In this document: positions 1 to 11,004 of the stretch, piece after piece
How the letters are laid out: each line of letters starts with the position of its first letter
Numbering within the stretch: the stretch's first letter is position 1
NCBI GenBank assembly: GCA_033977485.1
Contig: CM066988.1
Location: forward strand, 6,036,501 to 6,100,500
DNA length: 64,000 nucleotides
Reading direction: 5' to 3'
Source: Hydrangea macrophylla
Lineage: Eukaryota > Streptophyta > Magnoliopsida > Cornales > Hydrangeaceae
Made by a program: the position numbers and the translations under genes
The notes under the pieces: model-generated
Told to the model about the DNA's origin: nothing
Seen by the model: only the letters and a program-made list of their open reading frames with translations
Databases searched by the model: none

Positions 1-1682
1 TTAGCATAAGCGGAAATTTGTTTAATAGCGTCAAAGAATGGAATATTGATTTTAACTTGTTTAAATACCTCGTGTATATCTTCAATTTTCGACCCTTTCT
101 TTGAAAAATGTGATGGTTCGTGAATATTTGGTGGGAAAGGCAGTTTCGAAGCATGATTAGTTGGGACCAGTTCATCTTCTTCATAAATTGACTCTTGTCC
201 TCACCTTTCTGTTGATTCAAATTAATGTTTGCATCTCTCATACTCTCCCTTAGAATCTGAACAACTTCTTCCTCTCGATTAGTCATCCTAGTTGGAAAAG
301 TGTTCACTTGCTCACTCGTACCACCCACCTCGTATTGTCCCTTAGGTTTCTGAATATGTTGACTTGGTAACTTACTCTCGATCAAACGGTTTAGTGTATT
401 AGCTATTTGTCCCACTTGGGACTCTAGCTTTGCAATGGACTGTATGTGAGAGTGTACTAACTGGATCACCGAACCAAAACTTTTAAGTAAGGCCAACACT
501 TTTTCCTCAAATGCATTACTATGTGGAGGTGGAGGAGGCAGAGGGTTAGGTTGTGTATATTGATATTGTTGAGACTGATTTTGCCATGCATTAGGAAAGT
601 TAGTTTTAATTTAAGGTCTTTGGGAGGAATATGGACCCTAATTATTTTGAGATCGCCACCCAAAATTAGGGTGACTTTTCTATGGCACACCGTAATTATT
701 TTTTCAAGGGTTATGATCATTTCGTGGGAATTATTGAATAGAGTTAATATGTTTCTTGACAAACTCTGAGAACCGAGAAGCAGAAGGACATGCGAAGATA
801 TTATGGGAAGGTTCAGAACACAATGCACATACTTCGGGAGGAGGTAAACTAGTCACCTTACCCATTGAAATTAATTGGTCTAACTTCTTAGATAACTCAT
901 CAACCTTATTAGACATATCCACTGGATGACCCGACTCTAACTTTCCTCCCCACTTAGAAGGACTAGGATGAATTCCATCTAGCCGTTTAGACACCGCTTG
1001 GTGCATTGAGTTCTCACTTAACGTTTCAAACATGGTCCACACCTCGTCAGCACTCTTATGGATAAAAGTGCCTGCACAAACGGCATCAACCATGTTTCTA
1101 ACTTAGGGGGTAAGTCCCTCATAAAAGATTTGGACTAATTGCCATTTTGGAATTTGATGATGAGGACATGTGAAAAATATTTCTTTGAAGTGTTCCCAAG
1201 TGTCATAAAGTGTGTCACCATCTTTCATTATGAAATTCATGATAGACCTCCTAATTTGATTAGTTTTTTGTAATTGGGAAGCATTTTTGTAAAAAAGGCT
1301 TTGTGCAACGTATCCCAAGATTTTATTGAATTGGGTTCAAGTGATTGAAGCCAATGTTTTGCTTTATCTTTTAAAGAAAAAGTGAATAATCTGAGTTTTA
1401 GTTCTTCATCCATGAAATTCTGAAACATAAGGGTTGCACAAATATCTTGAAATTCGTTTAAATGGTGATATGGGTCTTCTTGTATGCGACCATGAAACGA
1501 AGGTAAAAGTGAGATTATGGAGGACTTAATATGAAAATGAGATGATGTCACCTTTGGTACTCGATACAAGAAGGCGAAGTGTATGCAGTGGGAGTAAAGT
1601 AGTGTTTTAGTGGAGGAGATGGGGGTATATTAGGGTTATTCCCATTATTTTGCTTGGTCCCATTGTTTCCAAGGCCAGCCAT
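1..1682 (-). pseudogene. gag: Athila Gag (plus start of protease), broken
   Basis: Gag is the structural protein that packages element RNA in virus-like particles. Reading right to left, fragments show a retrotransposon Gag domain (around 1237-1569: an SLKDKAKHWLQSL core followed by a KSWDTLHKAFFTKMLP stretch), a region ending CPHHQIPKWQLVQIFYEGL (about 1103-1200), a C-rich segment (CALCSEPSHNIFACP, about 780-850) and, near position 1-130, the gag-protease junction with an IKQISAYAK-like stretch. The frame changes several times and stops interrupt it, so it is a pseudogene. The first in-frame Met I can place is at 1682; the true start may lie further upstream. Protease and pol are outside the window. 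Confidence 0.85.
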
Positions 1683-2163
1683 TGGAATAGGGCCAATGAT
1701 ATTCATGCGTGGTATTTTTAGTCTTTTAAGGGTACTTCATATTTTGGACTTAAACAATGACGACGGTTTCAGTGTCGATTTTTCGTCTAGTATCAACCAA
1801 GTTCTAGAAGCTTGGGTTGATGACCTAAGGACTCTTAGGGTACGTTCAAGTTTAGGATCGAAAGAATGTAAATCAGGTATACTTGAACGTGTACCAAACG
1901 TAAACTAACTACAAAAAATGACACTAAGATGAAGACTGACTCAAACAAATACGAAAAACAATCACGCAAATAAGACAACAAGCACACAACTATAATGATG
2001 CATGAAAGTTATCCTGTAATGCAGTGATTCGCGTCAAAGTCCAGCATCCCGGGTTTTCTAGCTAATGCACATGCAAATCACCCCTAAACTAATGCAAATA
2101 GTGTGTCTCTGCGCCCTCACTTACAGTGGTATGAAGCGAATTTTAAAAGAAGCAATTTACTTG

Positions 2164-2209
<46 letters not shown>

Positions 2210-2402
2210 TTCGCATAAGCTCCTTCGATGTGCTAAGCTCTTCCACTCCAAAATGCTTGAATTTGATGGCTCGAGAAATTACAAAATAAACGAAAAAGTT
2301 AGTGACTCAAAACAAAAATGGTAAATAAGAAAAATAAAACCTAATCTAATATTTACAAATTAGCTAAATTAAGATTCTAAAACTAAAGGTAGTAATTTAC
2401 AA
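1683..2402 (-). other. leader of element A with (TTA)n tract
   Basis: Untranslated region between primer-binding site and gag of element A. It holds a (TTA)n microsatellite of about 44 bp at 2166-2209. The poly-Tyr and poly-Leu reading frames it creates are artefacts. I see no other feature. Confidence 0.6.
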
Positions 2403-2420
2403 TCCCTGGCTACGGCGCCA
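2403..2420 (-). other. primer-binding site (tRNA-Asp), element A
   Basis: The plus strand reads TCCCTGGCTACGGCGCCA, matching the 3' end of plant tRNA-Asp (TCCCCGGCAACGGCGCCA) at 16 of 18 positions. It lies five bases from the inner edge of the LTR, as expected for minus-strand priming. tRNA-Asp priming is typical of Athila elements. Confidence 0.88.
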
Positions 2421-2425
2421 AAAAT

Positions 2426-3828
2426 TGAATTTGTCAAAATCAAAATAAAAGTATACACTACTTTAAAAGATTTGTAGTGTGGAAGTAGAGGTCGAAACCA
2501 CAGAGATTGAAATACTAAAGCAGTTTAATTTTATAACCTAAACCTACTTAATTAAGAAAATAGAATTTTTATTTTTATTTTAATTAAACTAAGAACATGA
2601 AAATAAATCTAAACTATGAAAGCGATTAAAAGTTATTTTCATAAATATGTGTATTGAACCTAGGATTGCAAATCCACCACTAGCTTCATAATAAGAGTAT
2701 TTATGCAATCAATTAGCTTATTACATTGGATGATAAAGGGGAATTGTAACTACAAGCCCAATTCCTCCGTCAAGAAGATAACTACGATTCAAGCATCAAC
2801 ATAATTCATCTTCGCTTGGCACGAAGTGTCTCACACTAAACTGGGGTTGCAGCACACTCCGTCTTCCCTAGGCATGAACTATTCGACTACTTGATATCAT
2901 AATTCCAATCAACACCATTACATGTAAATAGTCCATACAAGCACAACAAATATAGATCATTGAGCACTTCACATTCAAAATAGATCTAAGACAAGAATAA
3001 ACTTTGAAAGTCACAATTTAATCAATAGAAGTACGATTTTATTATATAAAAAAATCCTCTAAACATGTACTCATCATCCATACATAATAAATCTAAAATA
3101 AAAACATACCTAACACCCTATTACTTGGCTAGGGTTTCATTGAAACCCTAGATCTTGGTCTAAGTGGGCTATAGAATTGAAGATTGGCAAGAGGTTGATG
3201 GAGGAGGCCATGGGAATCCTTGCCTTCTTCTTCTTCTCCTTGCTTTCCTCCCTTCAATGGCTGAAGTTTTTTGTTGTATATGGATGTGTATAATGTTGTG
3301 TAACAATGTGTAACCACAAAATTGATGTAGAATAGGATTTATATAGATTTTGGAGGGATTAGGAGGCTTTTGTAAGTCTAATCGCACTAAAACTTTCATT
3401 TTTTCATTTTTAGACGTTGGATGCACAAACCACCTTCGCTGGGCACTCTACTTTGACGAATACGTGTTTTTGGTTTTTTCATAGGTCGCTCGCACGACCT
3501 GCTTGCGCAAGGTACTTTTTACTACATTGCTCGTAACTCGAAGATCTACATTTTATATCTCTAGAGAAATTTCTCAAATTCAAAGTATTCCTTGTCAAAA
3601 ATGCGATTTACCGAGGATGCTACTACATTCAGCTTTCACCAGAATCACTTTTTGAGCCCAGAATGTCTTCCGAAGCCACTATTCATTGAATTTTAGTGCA
3701 TTTTCAAGTTAAAGCTCCAAAGCCTAAAATATCTAGAATACTTATTAAAAAACAACTAATAACTACGTGAAATGGGCTAACAAAGCGTATCTTCAGGACT
3801 ATAAACGGAAACTATTTGTCGTCGATCA
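2426..3828 (-). repeat. 5' LTR of element A
   Basis: About 1403 bp, beginning TGAATTTGTC and ending GTCGATCA. It aligns along its length with A2 (21952-23423): shared blocks include the region around 2800-2880 and the stretch ending GTATCTTCAGGACTATAAA. A CpG-rich palindromic module lies at 3485-3510 (TCGCACGA then TTGCGCAA). The inner boundary is fixed by the primer site and the outer one by comparison with A2, whose ends are set by its target duplication. Confidence 0.9.
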
Positions 3829-4147
3829 ATGCCCCGGCGTACCCAAAATAGGGAAAAATTTAAAATTTCTATCTTGGATCCTGAGGCACATGACTGGTTG
3901 CATTACTGAATTGTCCATGACCAAATACTAATAATAAACAACATGACCAAACGGATAAAACCAACATCTGCTTGCATGGATATATTACAGTAAGAGGCCA
4001 CAGTACTAGTTAACTATTACATCAATGTAGATACATCAGAGTCTTATGGCTCTAGGGTCTTACAAAACTATTACAAAAGATATGATAATTCTTCTGATAG
4101 AGATTACAACCAAAAACATTTACTAAAGACAACCACTAGTCTTCTCT

Positions 4148-4265
4148 CTAACTAGCATATCCATAGCCATCTTCGGTGTACTCTTCCTCTACGTCCTCTT
4201 GCGTAGCATCATAACCCATGTACTCATTACTTGGATAAGCTGGACATGTGAATTTATAGCAACAT
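4148..4265 (-). pseudogene. decayed LTR peptide ORF in LTR X
   Basis: Same relative place as the 43-codon ORFs in LTRs Y, T and V. The frame ending at TAG (4148-4150) gives C-P-A-Y-P then an acidic, Tyr-rich tail ending EDGYGYAS. The conserved ATG at 4263-4265 is out of phase by one base with this tail, so one indel has broken it. It supports a family of LTR peptides by homology, but this copy cannot be made as a whole. Confidence 0.6.
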
Positions 4266-4545
4266 GAATATTGTCAGCTTATTAAAACCGAGTGAGAGAA
4301 CTCAATCAAATAGAACTTATATAGCTACAAACTCACAAGATACGTTTACTTCTTTTATTACGTCTTTTGAAGTTCTCGCTCGTTCTCACCATCGATCTAT
4401 AACCCCTAACGTGCCTACACAGGTATTCGAGAAGTATACCATCAACACAACTAATAACACTACCGCAATCTATTACGAGAGCCTGATAAAGAATTCCCAA
4501 CTCTAGCCGATCAATAACAGAGAGTCTAATCGCATTGCACAAACC

Positions 4546-4985
4546 TTCACTTCATCACGGAGAATTGAGATATTCAACTCAATTTTCACTTCATCACAGA
4601 GAATCGAAGTGTTCAATTCAATCTTCACTTCATCACGAAGAACCAAAGTGTTCAACTCAATCTTCACGTCATGAAGAACTAAAATGTTCAACTTAATCTA
4701 CACTCCGTCACAAAGAACCAAAGTGTACAGCTCACCTCGTCACAAAGAACCGAAGTGTTCAACTCACCTCTTTACGAAGAACTGAAGTGTTCAACTCACC
4801 TCGTCACAAAGAACCAAAGTGTTTAACTCACCTCGTCATGAAGAATCGAAGTGTTCACCTCACCTCGTCACGAAGAACCAAAGTGTTCAACTCACCTCGT
4901 CATAAAGAACCGAAGTGTTAACCTCACCTCGTCACGAAGAACCAAAGTGTTCAACTCACCTTGTTATGAAGAACCAAAGTGTTAA
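4546..4985. repeat. minisatellite 1 in LTR X
   Basis: Tandem units of roughly 33-39 bp built on CTCACCTCGTCACGAAGAAC followed by CAAAGTGTTCAA, about 12 copies. It lies next to the LTR peptide ORF remnant and has no spacers of unique sequence, so it is a minisatellite and not a CRISPR array. Confidence 0.85.
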
Positions 4986-5250
4986 GCCTGACACAGAGTC
5001 CCAGCTTTACTCAATAACTAGCCTGACACGCAGTCCCAGATTTACCCAGTGACTAGCCTGACACGGAGTCCCAGCTTTACCCAATAACTAGACTGACACA
5101 GAGTCTTAGCTTTACCCAATGACTAGCCTGACACGGAATCCCAGCTTTACCCAATAACTAGCCTGACACGTAGTCCTAGCTTTACCCAATGACTAGCCTG
5201 ACACGGAGTCCCAGCTTTACCCAATAACTAGTCTAACACGAAGTCCTAAC
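4986..5250. repeat. minisatellite 2 in LTR X, 35-bp units
   Basis: About eight head-to-tail units at a 35-bp step (4986, 5021, 5056 and onward), each GCCTGACACGGAGTCCCAGC then TTTACCCAATAACTA with a few substitutions. It directly follows minisatellite 1 with no gap. Confidence 0.9.
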
Positions 5251-6088
5251 ACAACTATATTGAGTTTAACACAAATTCCCAATCATAGTACAGAGTCTGA
5301 TACAGAGTCCTGACCCACCATACTAGTATGTCATCATACTAGGCCTCACGTGGCCACCAAACCAACAACTATATCCTTCATACACCATTTCGGCCTCTGT
5401 GGCCTGGTTTTGCTACCCAACACTTAATCTCAGCATAAGCTACTCCCGACATTACACAGTTGATACTCACGTCAATTATTTCAAGTTTAGGCTCCTTAGA
5501 CAACTTCTATATGTGATCACCATCGTTACTCTTATAATCATTCTAATCTCATAGCACATTTCCTTAAGCTCCACCCTTACACGAACTCGCGTACATGCTT
5601 ATATCCATAGTAGTACAACCAGGACACGATTAACCAGCAATACATATGATGGAAACTTACCCAATAACCATCAACGTGATAATCATGTCGTACAACATAC
5701 TTAAAGCTTGGGTATGAACTTTCAATGGTCATAACACTAAGTTCATAACAATGAAAAACATAGCATGTAGCTCATGGATCTATAACATGGATTTAATACC
5801 AATAAACATATAAATGAAACCCTTAACATACTCATCTATGCGATAGCACTACCATAGCACAAGATATTCATAACAACACAGGTACCGGGAAACAAGCAAC
5901 ATCAATAAACACATCATACAAGTAGTTGTACAATCTGCCAGGAATTAATTTCACTGTGTCGACTGAATTGATATGATTTATTTGGCCATGATAATTTCTT
6001 TGTAGATCAAACTCAAGACTAGAACATTATAGGTAATTGGATTATCTTCATGTACAAAAAAAATCGAGCTTCAATTAAATTTTTGAGC

Positions 6089-6720
6089 TGCTCAAAATGT
6101 TTATTTTACTAAACTACATTCTATTGGAAGTTTCTGTTTCCCAGATTTATAGCACTGCATTGTACATGCATTTCACCTATGAAGGAATGATTTTTAGACC
6201 AAGCTATAGAAGAGTTATTTTTAGATAAATGAGTTAGCTTTCTTCACAAAGAAAACCCCAACTTATTTGTGCTGCTCAAAATGTTCATTTTACTAAACTA
6301 CATTCTGTTGGAAGTTTCTATTTCCCAGATTTATAGCACTGCATTGTATGTGTATTTCACCTATGAAGGGAGTGATTTTTTGACCAAGCTATAGAAGAGC
6401 TATTTTTTGATAAATGAGTTAGATTTTTTCACAAAAAAAAACCTAGCCTCATTCAGATTTTTGAGCAGCTCAAAACGTTTATTTTACTAAACTACATTCT
6501 GCTGGCAGTTTCTATTTCCCAGATTTATAGCACTATGTTGTACGTGCATTTCACCTATGAAGACGTGATTTTTGGACCAAGCTATAGAAGAGTTATTTGT
6601 AGATAAATGAGTTTTCTTTCTTCACAAAAAAACTTAGCCTCATTCAGATTTTTGAGCTGCTCAAAACGTTCATTTTACTAAACTACATTCTGCTGGAAGT
6701 TTCTGTTTCCCAGATTTGAA
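6089..6720. repeat. about 190-bp tandem repeat in LTR X
   Basis: The block GCTCAAAATGTTCATTTTAC followed by a TAAACTACATTCTGCTGG-type stretch recurs at about 6089, 6271, 6464 and 6656, so the step is 182-193 bp. The same repeat recurs in LTR T (37049-37690), so it belongs to the shared LTR type. It lies downstream of the TATA box in the direction of transcription. Confidence 0.85.
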
Positions 6721-6999
6721 TATTTGTCTTACATGGCATGGAAACCTCAAAATAACAACATCAAGGACTTACTAAACATTACTACATATTATATATGTTC
6801 TAAAGTGAGTTAGTAAACTCACCAAAGATTGGAATTAAGCTTGAATGTTGGAATTGAGCTTAAGGAAGCTTGAAATTCTACTTCAATGATGGAATCTCCT
6901 TCTTCTTCTAACTTTCCATGGACTCTAATTCTCCTAGTTCTCTCTATGACTACAGATTGTAAGTGTTAAAAAGAGTGTAATGCATGAAGACATACATGC

Positions 7000-7007
7000 T
7001 TATATAG
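7000..7007 (-). promoter_or_regulatory. TATA box of LTR X
   Basis: The minus strand reads GCTCTATATAAGC. It is placed in the 5' quarter of the LTR, where the U3 promoter is expected; equivalent TATA boxes are in LTRs Y, T and F. This is inferred from sequence only. Confidence 0.5.
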
Positions 7008-7577
7008 AGCCTTACATGTGCTAGGTGCCACCTTGTATGTGTTTATGTAAACATGCATGAACAAGTGTCCATTGCATGGACAAGTGTCCTTGGGGTGGAC
7101 AAGTGTTACAAGGGGGTTTGCATGTGCCACCAAGTGGTCGGCCATGTGGGGCCTACCTTGGTTTTGTGCCACTTCCTCGATTAGAATGCATAATTCCCAG
7201 TTATATGTGTCAGACTTGATTTACATGCAAATGGGTATTATTTCTAACGTTCGGATATGGGTACGGGTACGGGTATGAGTACGGGTACAGAACTAAGGTA
7301 AGTCTTATTATGGTCAAATCGGTGTAGTGCTTATAGTCTAATTAGTAATATCATCACATTGATATAGTCACATAAGTAAAATAAGTAATAACTGGTCAAA
7401 TACGGATATCCAGAAAACTGATATTATTATAAGGAAAAATTACAGGTATTACATAAACCATAAGTAGCGCAAAAATGAAATGAAGTATTATGGCAACGTA
7501 TGCCGATTCCAAACCTTAGCTTATTAGTGAGTCTTTAAAATATAGATATAAACTAACTATGGCATAGCTTGAAATCT

Positions 7578-7709
7578 TCAACTTGCGTAGTAGTTGTCTC
7601 CAGCATAGCTTCCATTATTGTAGGCTTCCTCCTCATAGCCTCTCATTGTATACTCTTCCTCTATATTCTCATAACCATAACAAGCTGGACGTAGAATATC
7701 CAGTGACAT
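7578..7709 (-). CDS. LTR-encoded 43-aa peptide (LTR Y)
   Basis: ATG at 7709, TGA at 7578-7580, 43 codons. It begins MSLDILRPACYGYEN and ends SYAGDNYYAS, with many Tyr, Asp and Glu and no signal peptide or membrane segment. The ORF of LTR V has the same length and near-identical start (MPMDILRPA), and that of LTR T also has 43 codons. The start follows a conserved box with AGCTT and AAGCT arms. The ORF lies in the same sense as element genes in the related Tekay F. Function is unknown and I do not recognise a family. Expression is not shown; low coding potential by length alone is offset by conservation between divergent LTRs. Confidence 0.55.
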   Translation of the reverse strand: MSLDILRPACYGYENIEEEYTMRGYEEEAYNNGSYAGDNYYAS

Positions 7710-7894
7710 AAAACACCATTAGCTTACGAAAGCTGAGTAAAAGTAAATACTTACAGAGTATCAATAGATATGCAGTATATGCATCAACTCCTATATGTGA
7801 CCACTGACATTAACTTAACCAAGATATAGAGTCAGACTTCCAAACCCGCACATACTATCAACCATCTCCCTTCAACCCATTGCACTTTCAATGA

Positions 7895-8420
7895 TGTATC
7901 CCTTAGTCTAGGTCATGGCCCAAGGTGACTACGTTGGCGTGCCCTTTGTCCTTTCTCATGGGATAAACTAGTACCCTACACCGCTTGGCCTCTATTGGAC
8001 TAAGATGATCGCATCGGCACCACCCTAAGTCTTAGTCATAGACTAATGTGACCATATCCCTTAGTATATATTGGATTTTTCACCCTTACCTTGGACTAAG
8101 GTGACATTTCATTAACCTCAATCGGACCAAGGCAATAACTACATTGTTGTTCCCATAATTTGTATCCCTTAGTCACTATTGGACTCTCAGTCTCGGTCAT
8201 GGATTAAAGTGATACCACTAGTACATCCCTTAATCTCAGTTATGGACTAAAGCGATATATCCCTTAGCCTCTATCAGACTCTCAGTCCCGGTCACGGACT
8301 AAGGTAATATTCCTTTAGTCTCTATCAAACTAAGGTGATATAGGTATTTCATAAAACCATATCTGAACCCAACGAAGCTTAACACGTAGTCCCAACTTTA
8401 CCCCACTTGAGGCTAACACG
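7895..8420. repeat. degenerate tandem array in LTR Y
   Basis: Irregular repeats of CCCTTAGTCTCGGTCATGGAC followed by TAAGGTGATA-type sequence, with a final pair of AACACGTAGTCCCAACTTTACC-type units near 8378-8432. It occupies the position, beside the peptide ORF, that other LTRs of this group fill with unrelated minisatellites. Confidence 0.65.
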
Positions 8421-8770
8421 TAGTCCCAACTTACTAGACATATAACTGAAACTCACATATATGAATATCTCAACTTATTAGGATCCCACACCTGACCTCG
8501 TACGATCTTTGAGATTGTATCACGTACTCAAACATGAAAGACTTTAGCCTTCTTAATCAATAAACCCACTATTATGTATGTCAGCTTTACAATTCGATTC
8601 ACAATATTATAACCTTATTATATAAACGATTTCATTATTTAATGCATTAAGCCTATTATTCAATGTGCGCATTATTCTGACACAACTTCTAATAACCAAC
8701 ACATGATGTAAAACAACTTAACAGTTCATTATATATAAATAACTTGAACATTTAACTTTCTGACCTATCC

Positions 8771-8933
8771 AATCGATTAGAATTCCTTCCAATCGATTAT
8801 ATCCCATTTAATTGATTGAAGTTAAGTTCAATCGATTGGATCCTATTTGATCAATTAGGCCTTATTCAATCGATTGGATAAAGACCAATCGATTGGGTCC
8901 TGTTACAATCAATTGAAACCCGTTCAATTGATT
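8771..8933. repeat. phased CAATCGATTG palindrome array 1
   Basis: Nine octamers of the AATCGATT/AATTGATT type start at 8771, 8791, 8810, 8830, 8849, 8868, 8887, 8907 and 8926. The step is always 19 or 20 bp, close to two helical turns. Four are perfect AATCGATT-type palindromes within CAATCGATTG or close to it. It lies in the LTR, downstream of the TATA box on the minus strand. Confidence 0.85.
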
Positions 8934-9327
8934 GAGAATTCATCTTCTTCCCAAAAAATTGGACACTCCGTGAATTTTCGGGGTCTATTCGTTATTGTAG
9001 AAACATATATATATATATATATATATATTTACGCTAATAGGTGAGTATAGACACTCACTGGTGAGGTTTAGTGACGCCGTTGGAGCTCGGGATGGTCGTG
9101 GGTTCCTTAGTGAGCGTGCTCTCTCTTCTCTTTCTCCTTCTCTTTCATTCTTCCTCCTGCTCCTTCTCTTACCTTCCTTCTTTTCTTGCAAAGAGTGTGT
9201 GGGGGTGTGTATACATGTATATATATGTGGGTGTGTGCATATTTTTTTGTGTGTATATATAACCTCTCTCTCTCTCTATAAACTCTCTCCCAAGCCTTCA
9301 ACAAACATATATTCATATATATGGGGG

Positions 9328-9336
9328 TATATATAG
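9328..9336 (-). promoter_or_regulatory. TATA box of LTR Y
   Basis: The minus strand reads CTCCTATATATACCCC at the expected U3 position about 290 bp from the LTR start. Sequence evidence only. Confidence 0.5.
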
Positions 9337-9396
9337 GAGAGGTAAATGAATGAGAATCAAACAAAGTAAACTTGGTGACCAAGTTCAATCATGTCC

Positions 9397-9535
9397 AACC
9401 AATTGGATGGGGTTCAATTGATTTAGGAAAAGGAAATTAGAGTTGTATCGATTGATATAGGTTCAATCGATTGAGAAATGTTCGATCGATTGGGTAGGAC
9501 ACTAAGGCAATCGATAGGATGAGGTCCAATCGAAG
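9397..9535. repeat. phased CAATCGATTG palindrome array 2
   Basis: Further variants start at 9397, 9416, 9446, 9465, 9484, 9509 and 9528; four of the six steps are 19 bp. It lies upstream of the TATA box on the minus strand, so LTR Y has palindromes on both sides of its putative promoter. Confidence 0.75.
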
Positions 9536-9623
9536 GGATTTACAAGAAAGGTAAGTGCAAATATACTGAATCTATTTATATACCAAGGAATATAAAAGTA
9601 CAACAAAAAATGCAGGTACTACA

Positions 9624-11004
9624 AATTGTGATTTCAATCCTGCGAATAGGAAAGTCATAATAGTTTTCCTCACCTTTATTTTATTCTTTTTCTTATGTCA
9701 ATTGTAAACCTCGAAAGAGGTATCGGAAATTGATGTAATAATTAGAATAGGAGTATTCATGAAGATGAAGCTGTTGTCTAATCAATATGAAGATGGAGCT
9801 TGGAGCAAAATCAAGAAGATGGATCTATAAAAGATAGAACCATGAGAGATTAAGGCACAATTATGTGTCGTGCTTTATTTTGTTTTATTGTTTTCATTGT
9901 GCTTGTTTATGTTATAGTTGATATAATGAATGCATGGATATGAAACTATTTTCAAAATAAAATGAAAAACTCATTTTGACACATTAGCAAATATTTGATA
10001 TTTATGGGTAATGTGGAAAAAATAGTTTACAAAAGCAAAATCATTTCCTATAAAAATCTAGTGGGAGAGGGATTTATATTTATATATAACTCCTAAGGGC
10101 TTCCATTAATGGTTCATTGTAAGATGAATATAATGCTATATGTTATTCATTTATGAATGATCATTCCAAATAGAACGTAAATGATTCATTGGTTACTAGA
10201 TATGACCTTCCTATGGATAGAATCAATGAGACGTGTTAGGGGTGATTAACACATAGGCACTACTTGAGACAGCTGTCATTAAATTCTAGTTAATTGTAAA
10301 CACTAGCTGAGCTATGGGTAAGGGACTTCACACAGAGCATTATCCAAAAACTTAAAGACCAAATTGTTAAGAGTCATGACTTGTTTTACAAGAGTTGTGT
10401 AGCAAATAACTCATGATGGGTTTCCCAATAAAAAGAGAAATAGATGACCTTCACAAGAAGGCTTTGTTTTATTATTTTGATATTCTGACGACTTTGTTTA
10501 TAAAATAAATTTTTTAAATGATTCTGCTATTTTATATATTGTCAAATTTATGACGTCCATATTTATAATTGTCATTATTTATTTATTTCAAATTAAATAT
10601 GTCTGCATTTAGTCTACTTGCCACCATTCTTACTCAAAACAAATCAACTGGAAGCAATTTTATTGAATGGAAAAGAAACCTAGACATTGTTTTAACTCTG
10701 GAAGATCATATATATGTTAATACCAAATTCTGTCTTGAGGATCCATGTAAATGCTATGGTGACTGCTAGATGAGCCTATGACAAGTGTAGGAAATCGAAT
10801 GGAATGGCTTGTTCCTACATGCTTGTCTCTATGGCTGGTGTGTGACAACATCAATTCCAGACGAACGATTCCATTGGCACTATCATGATCATCCTCAAAG
10901 AGATGTTTAGGGAGCATGGCAGACCTGCTAGGCAGATCGCCATGCAACAAATCATGAGTGCAAAAATGTTTGAAGGAACTTCAGTAAGAGGGCTATTTGA
11001 AAAA
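9624..11004 (+). mobile_element. copia element Z, 5' part
   Basis: Plus-strand Ty1/copia element, split here by LTR U and resuming at 45482. The stretch 9624-10598 before gag is AT-rich and holds no ORF; it should contain LTR and leader sequence, but I could not place LTR ends or a primer site in it. Gag starts at 10599. LTR Y appears to have inserted into this 5' region, with AATTG (9624-9628) as the candidate duplication. Confidence 0.7.
10599..11004 (+). pseudogene. gag: copia Gag, N-terminal part (element Z)
   Basis: It begins MSAFSLLATILTQNKSTGSN and continues with the copia Gag hallmark FIEWKRNLDIVLTLEDH. Later parts in shifted frames include a GRPARQIAMQQIMSAKMFE stretch and GTSVRGLFEK, both typical of the central copia Gag helix region. 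Frameshifts and stops make it non-functional. The sequence stops at LTR U, and the next part of the same Gag (an LETLGANIDTQTQVDM stretch) is found at about 45508, more than 34 kb away. Confidence 0.85.

Larger units (their letters stand above)
1..3828 (-). mobile_element. Athila-type Ty3/gypsy element A, 5' part
   Basis: Minus-strand LTR retrotransposon cut by the left window edge. Seen in order on the minus strand: a 5' LTR (3828-2426), a tRNA-Asp-type primer-binding site, a leader with a (TTA)n tract, gag, and the first part of the gag-protease junction. Lineage is taken from the Gag sequence and the primer site. The LTR is close to solo LTR A2 at 21952-23423 and more distantly related to the LTR of element E. 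On the right it abuts LTR X, into which it inserted; the five bases ATGCC at 3829-3833 should be its target duplication, the other copy lying outside the window. Confidence 0.9.
3829..7453 (-). repeat. LTR X (gypsy, Tekay-like), nearly complete
   Basis: A 3.6 kb LTR. On the plus strand it begins ATGCCCCGGCGTACC, which aligns with TGTCATGCCCCGACG at the start of the Tekay LTR (50074) after its first four bases. It ends GGTATTACA, like GGTGTTACA of LTR T. The missing TGTC should lie left of element A. Orientation (minus) comes from the related LTR of Tekay F. On the minus strand it has a TATA box, about 190 bp tandem repeats, two minisatellites and, near the 3' end, a decayed LTR peptide ORF. 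No internal coding region is attached, so it is either a solo LTR or one end of an element whose rest is outside the window. Confidence 0.78.
7454..9623 (-). repeat. LTR Y (gypsy), interrupted by LTR X
   Basis: The right end reads GCAGGTACTACA (9623), like the ends of X and T. The sequence at the left junction (7454 on) is homologous to the middle of LTR V in reverse orientation (48560-48720), so X interrupted Y; the remaining part of Y (its plus-strand left end) must be beyond X and A, outside the window. It carries an intact 43-codon ORF, a degenerate tandem array, a phased palindrome array and a TATA box. Orientation is inferred from these shared parts. Confidence 0.72.

Noticed and set aside
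2065..2324. Frames with poly-Tyr or poly-Leu
   Set aside because: They come only from the (TTA)n tract in the leader of element A.
4986..5250. Regular direct repeats that could suggest a CRISPR array
   Set aside because: Units are contiguous, with no unique spacers, in a plant LTR; it is a minisatellite.
8985..9388. Overlapping frames on both strands with many Ser, Leu, Arg and Glu
   Set aside because: Low-complexity CT/GA and TA/TG sequence around the promoter of LTR Y; no homology or conservation.
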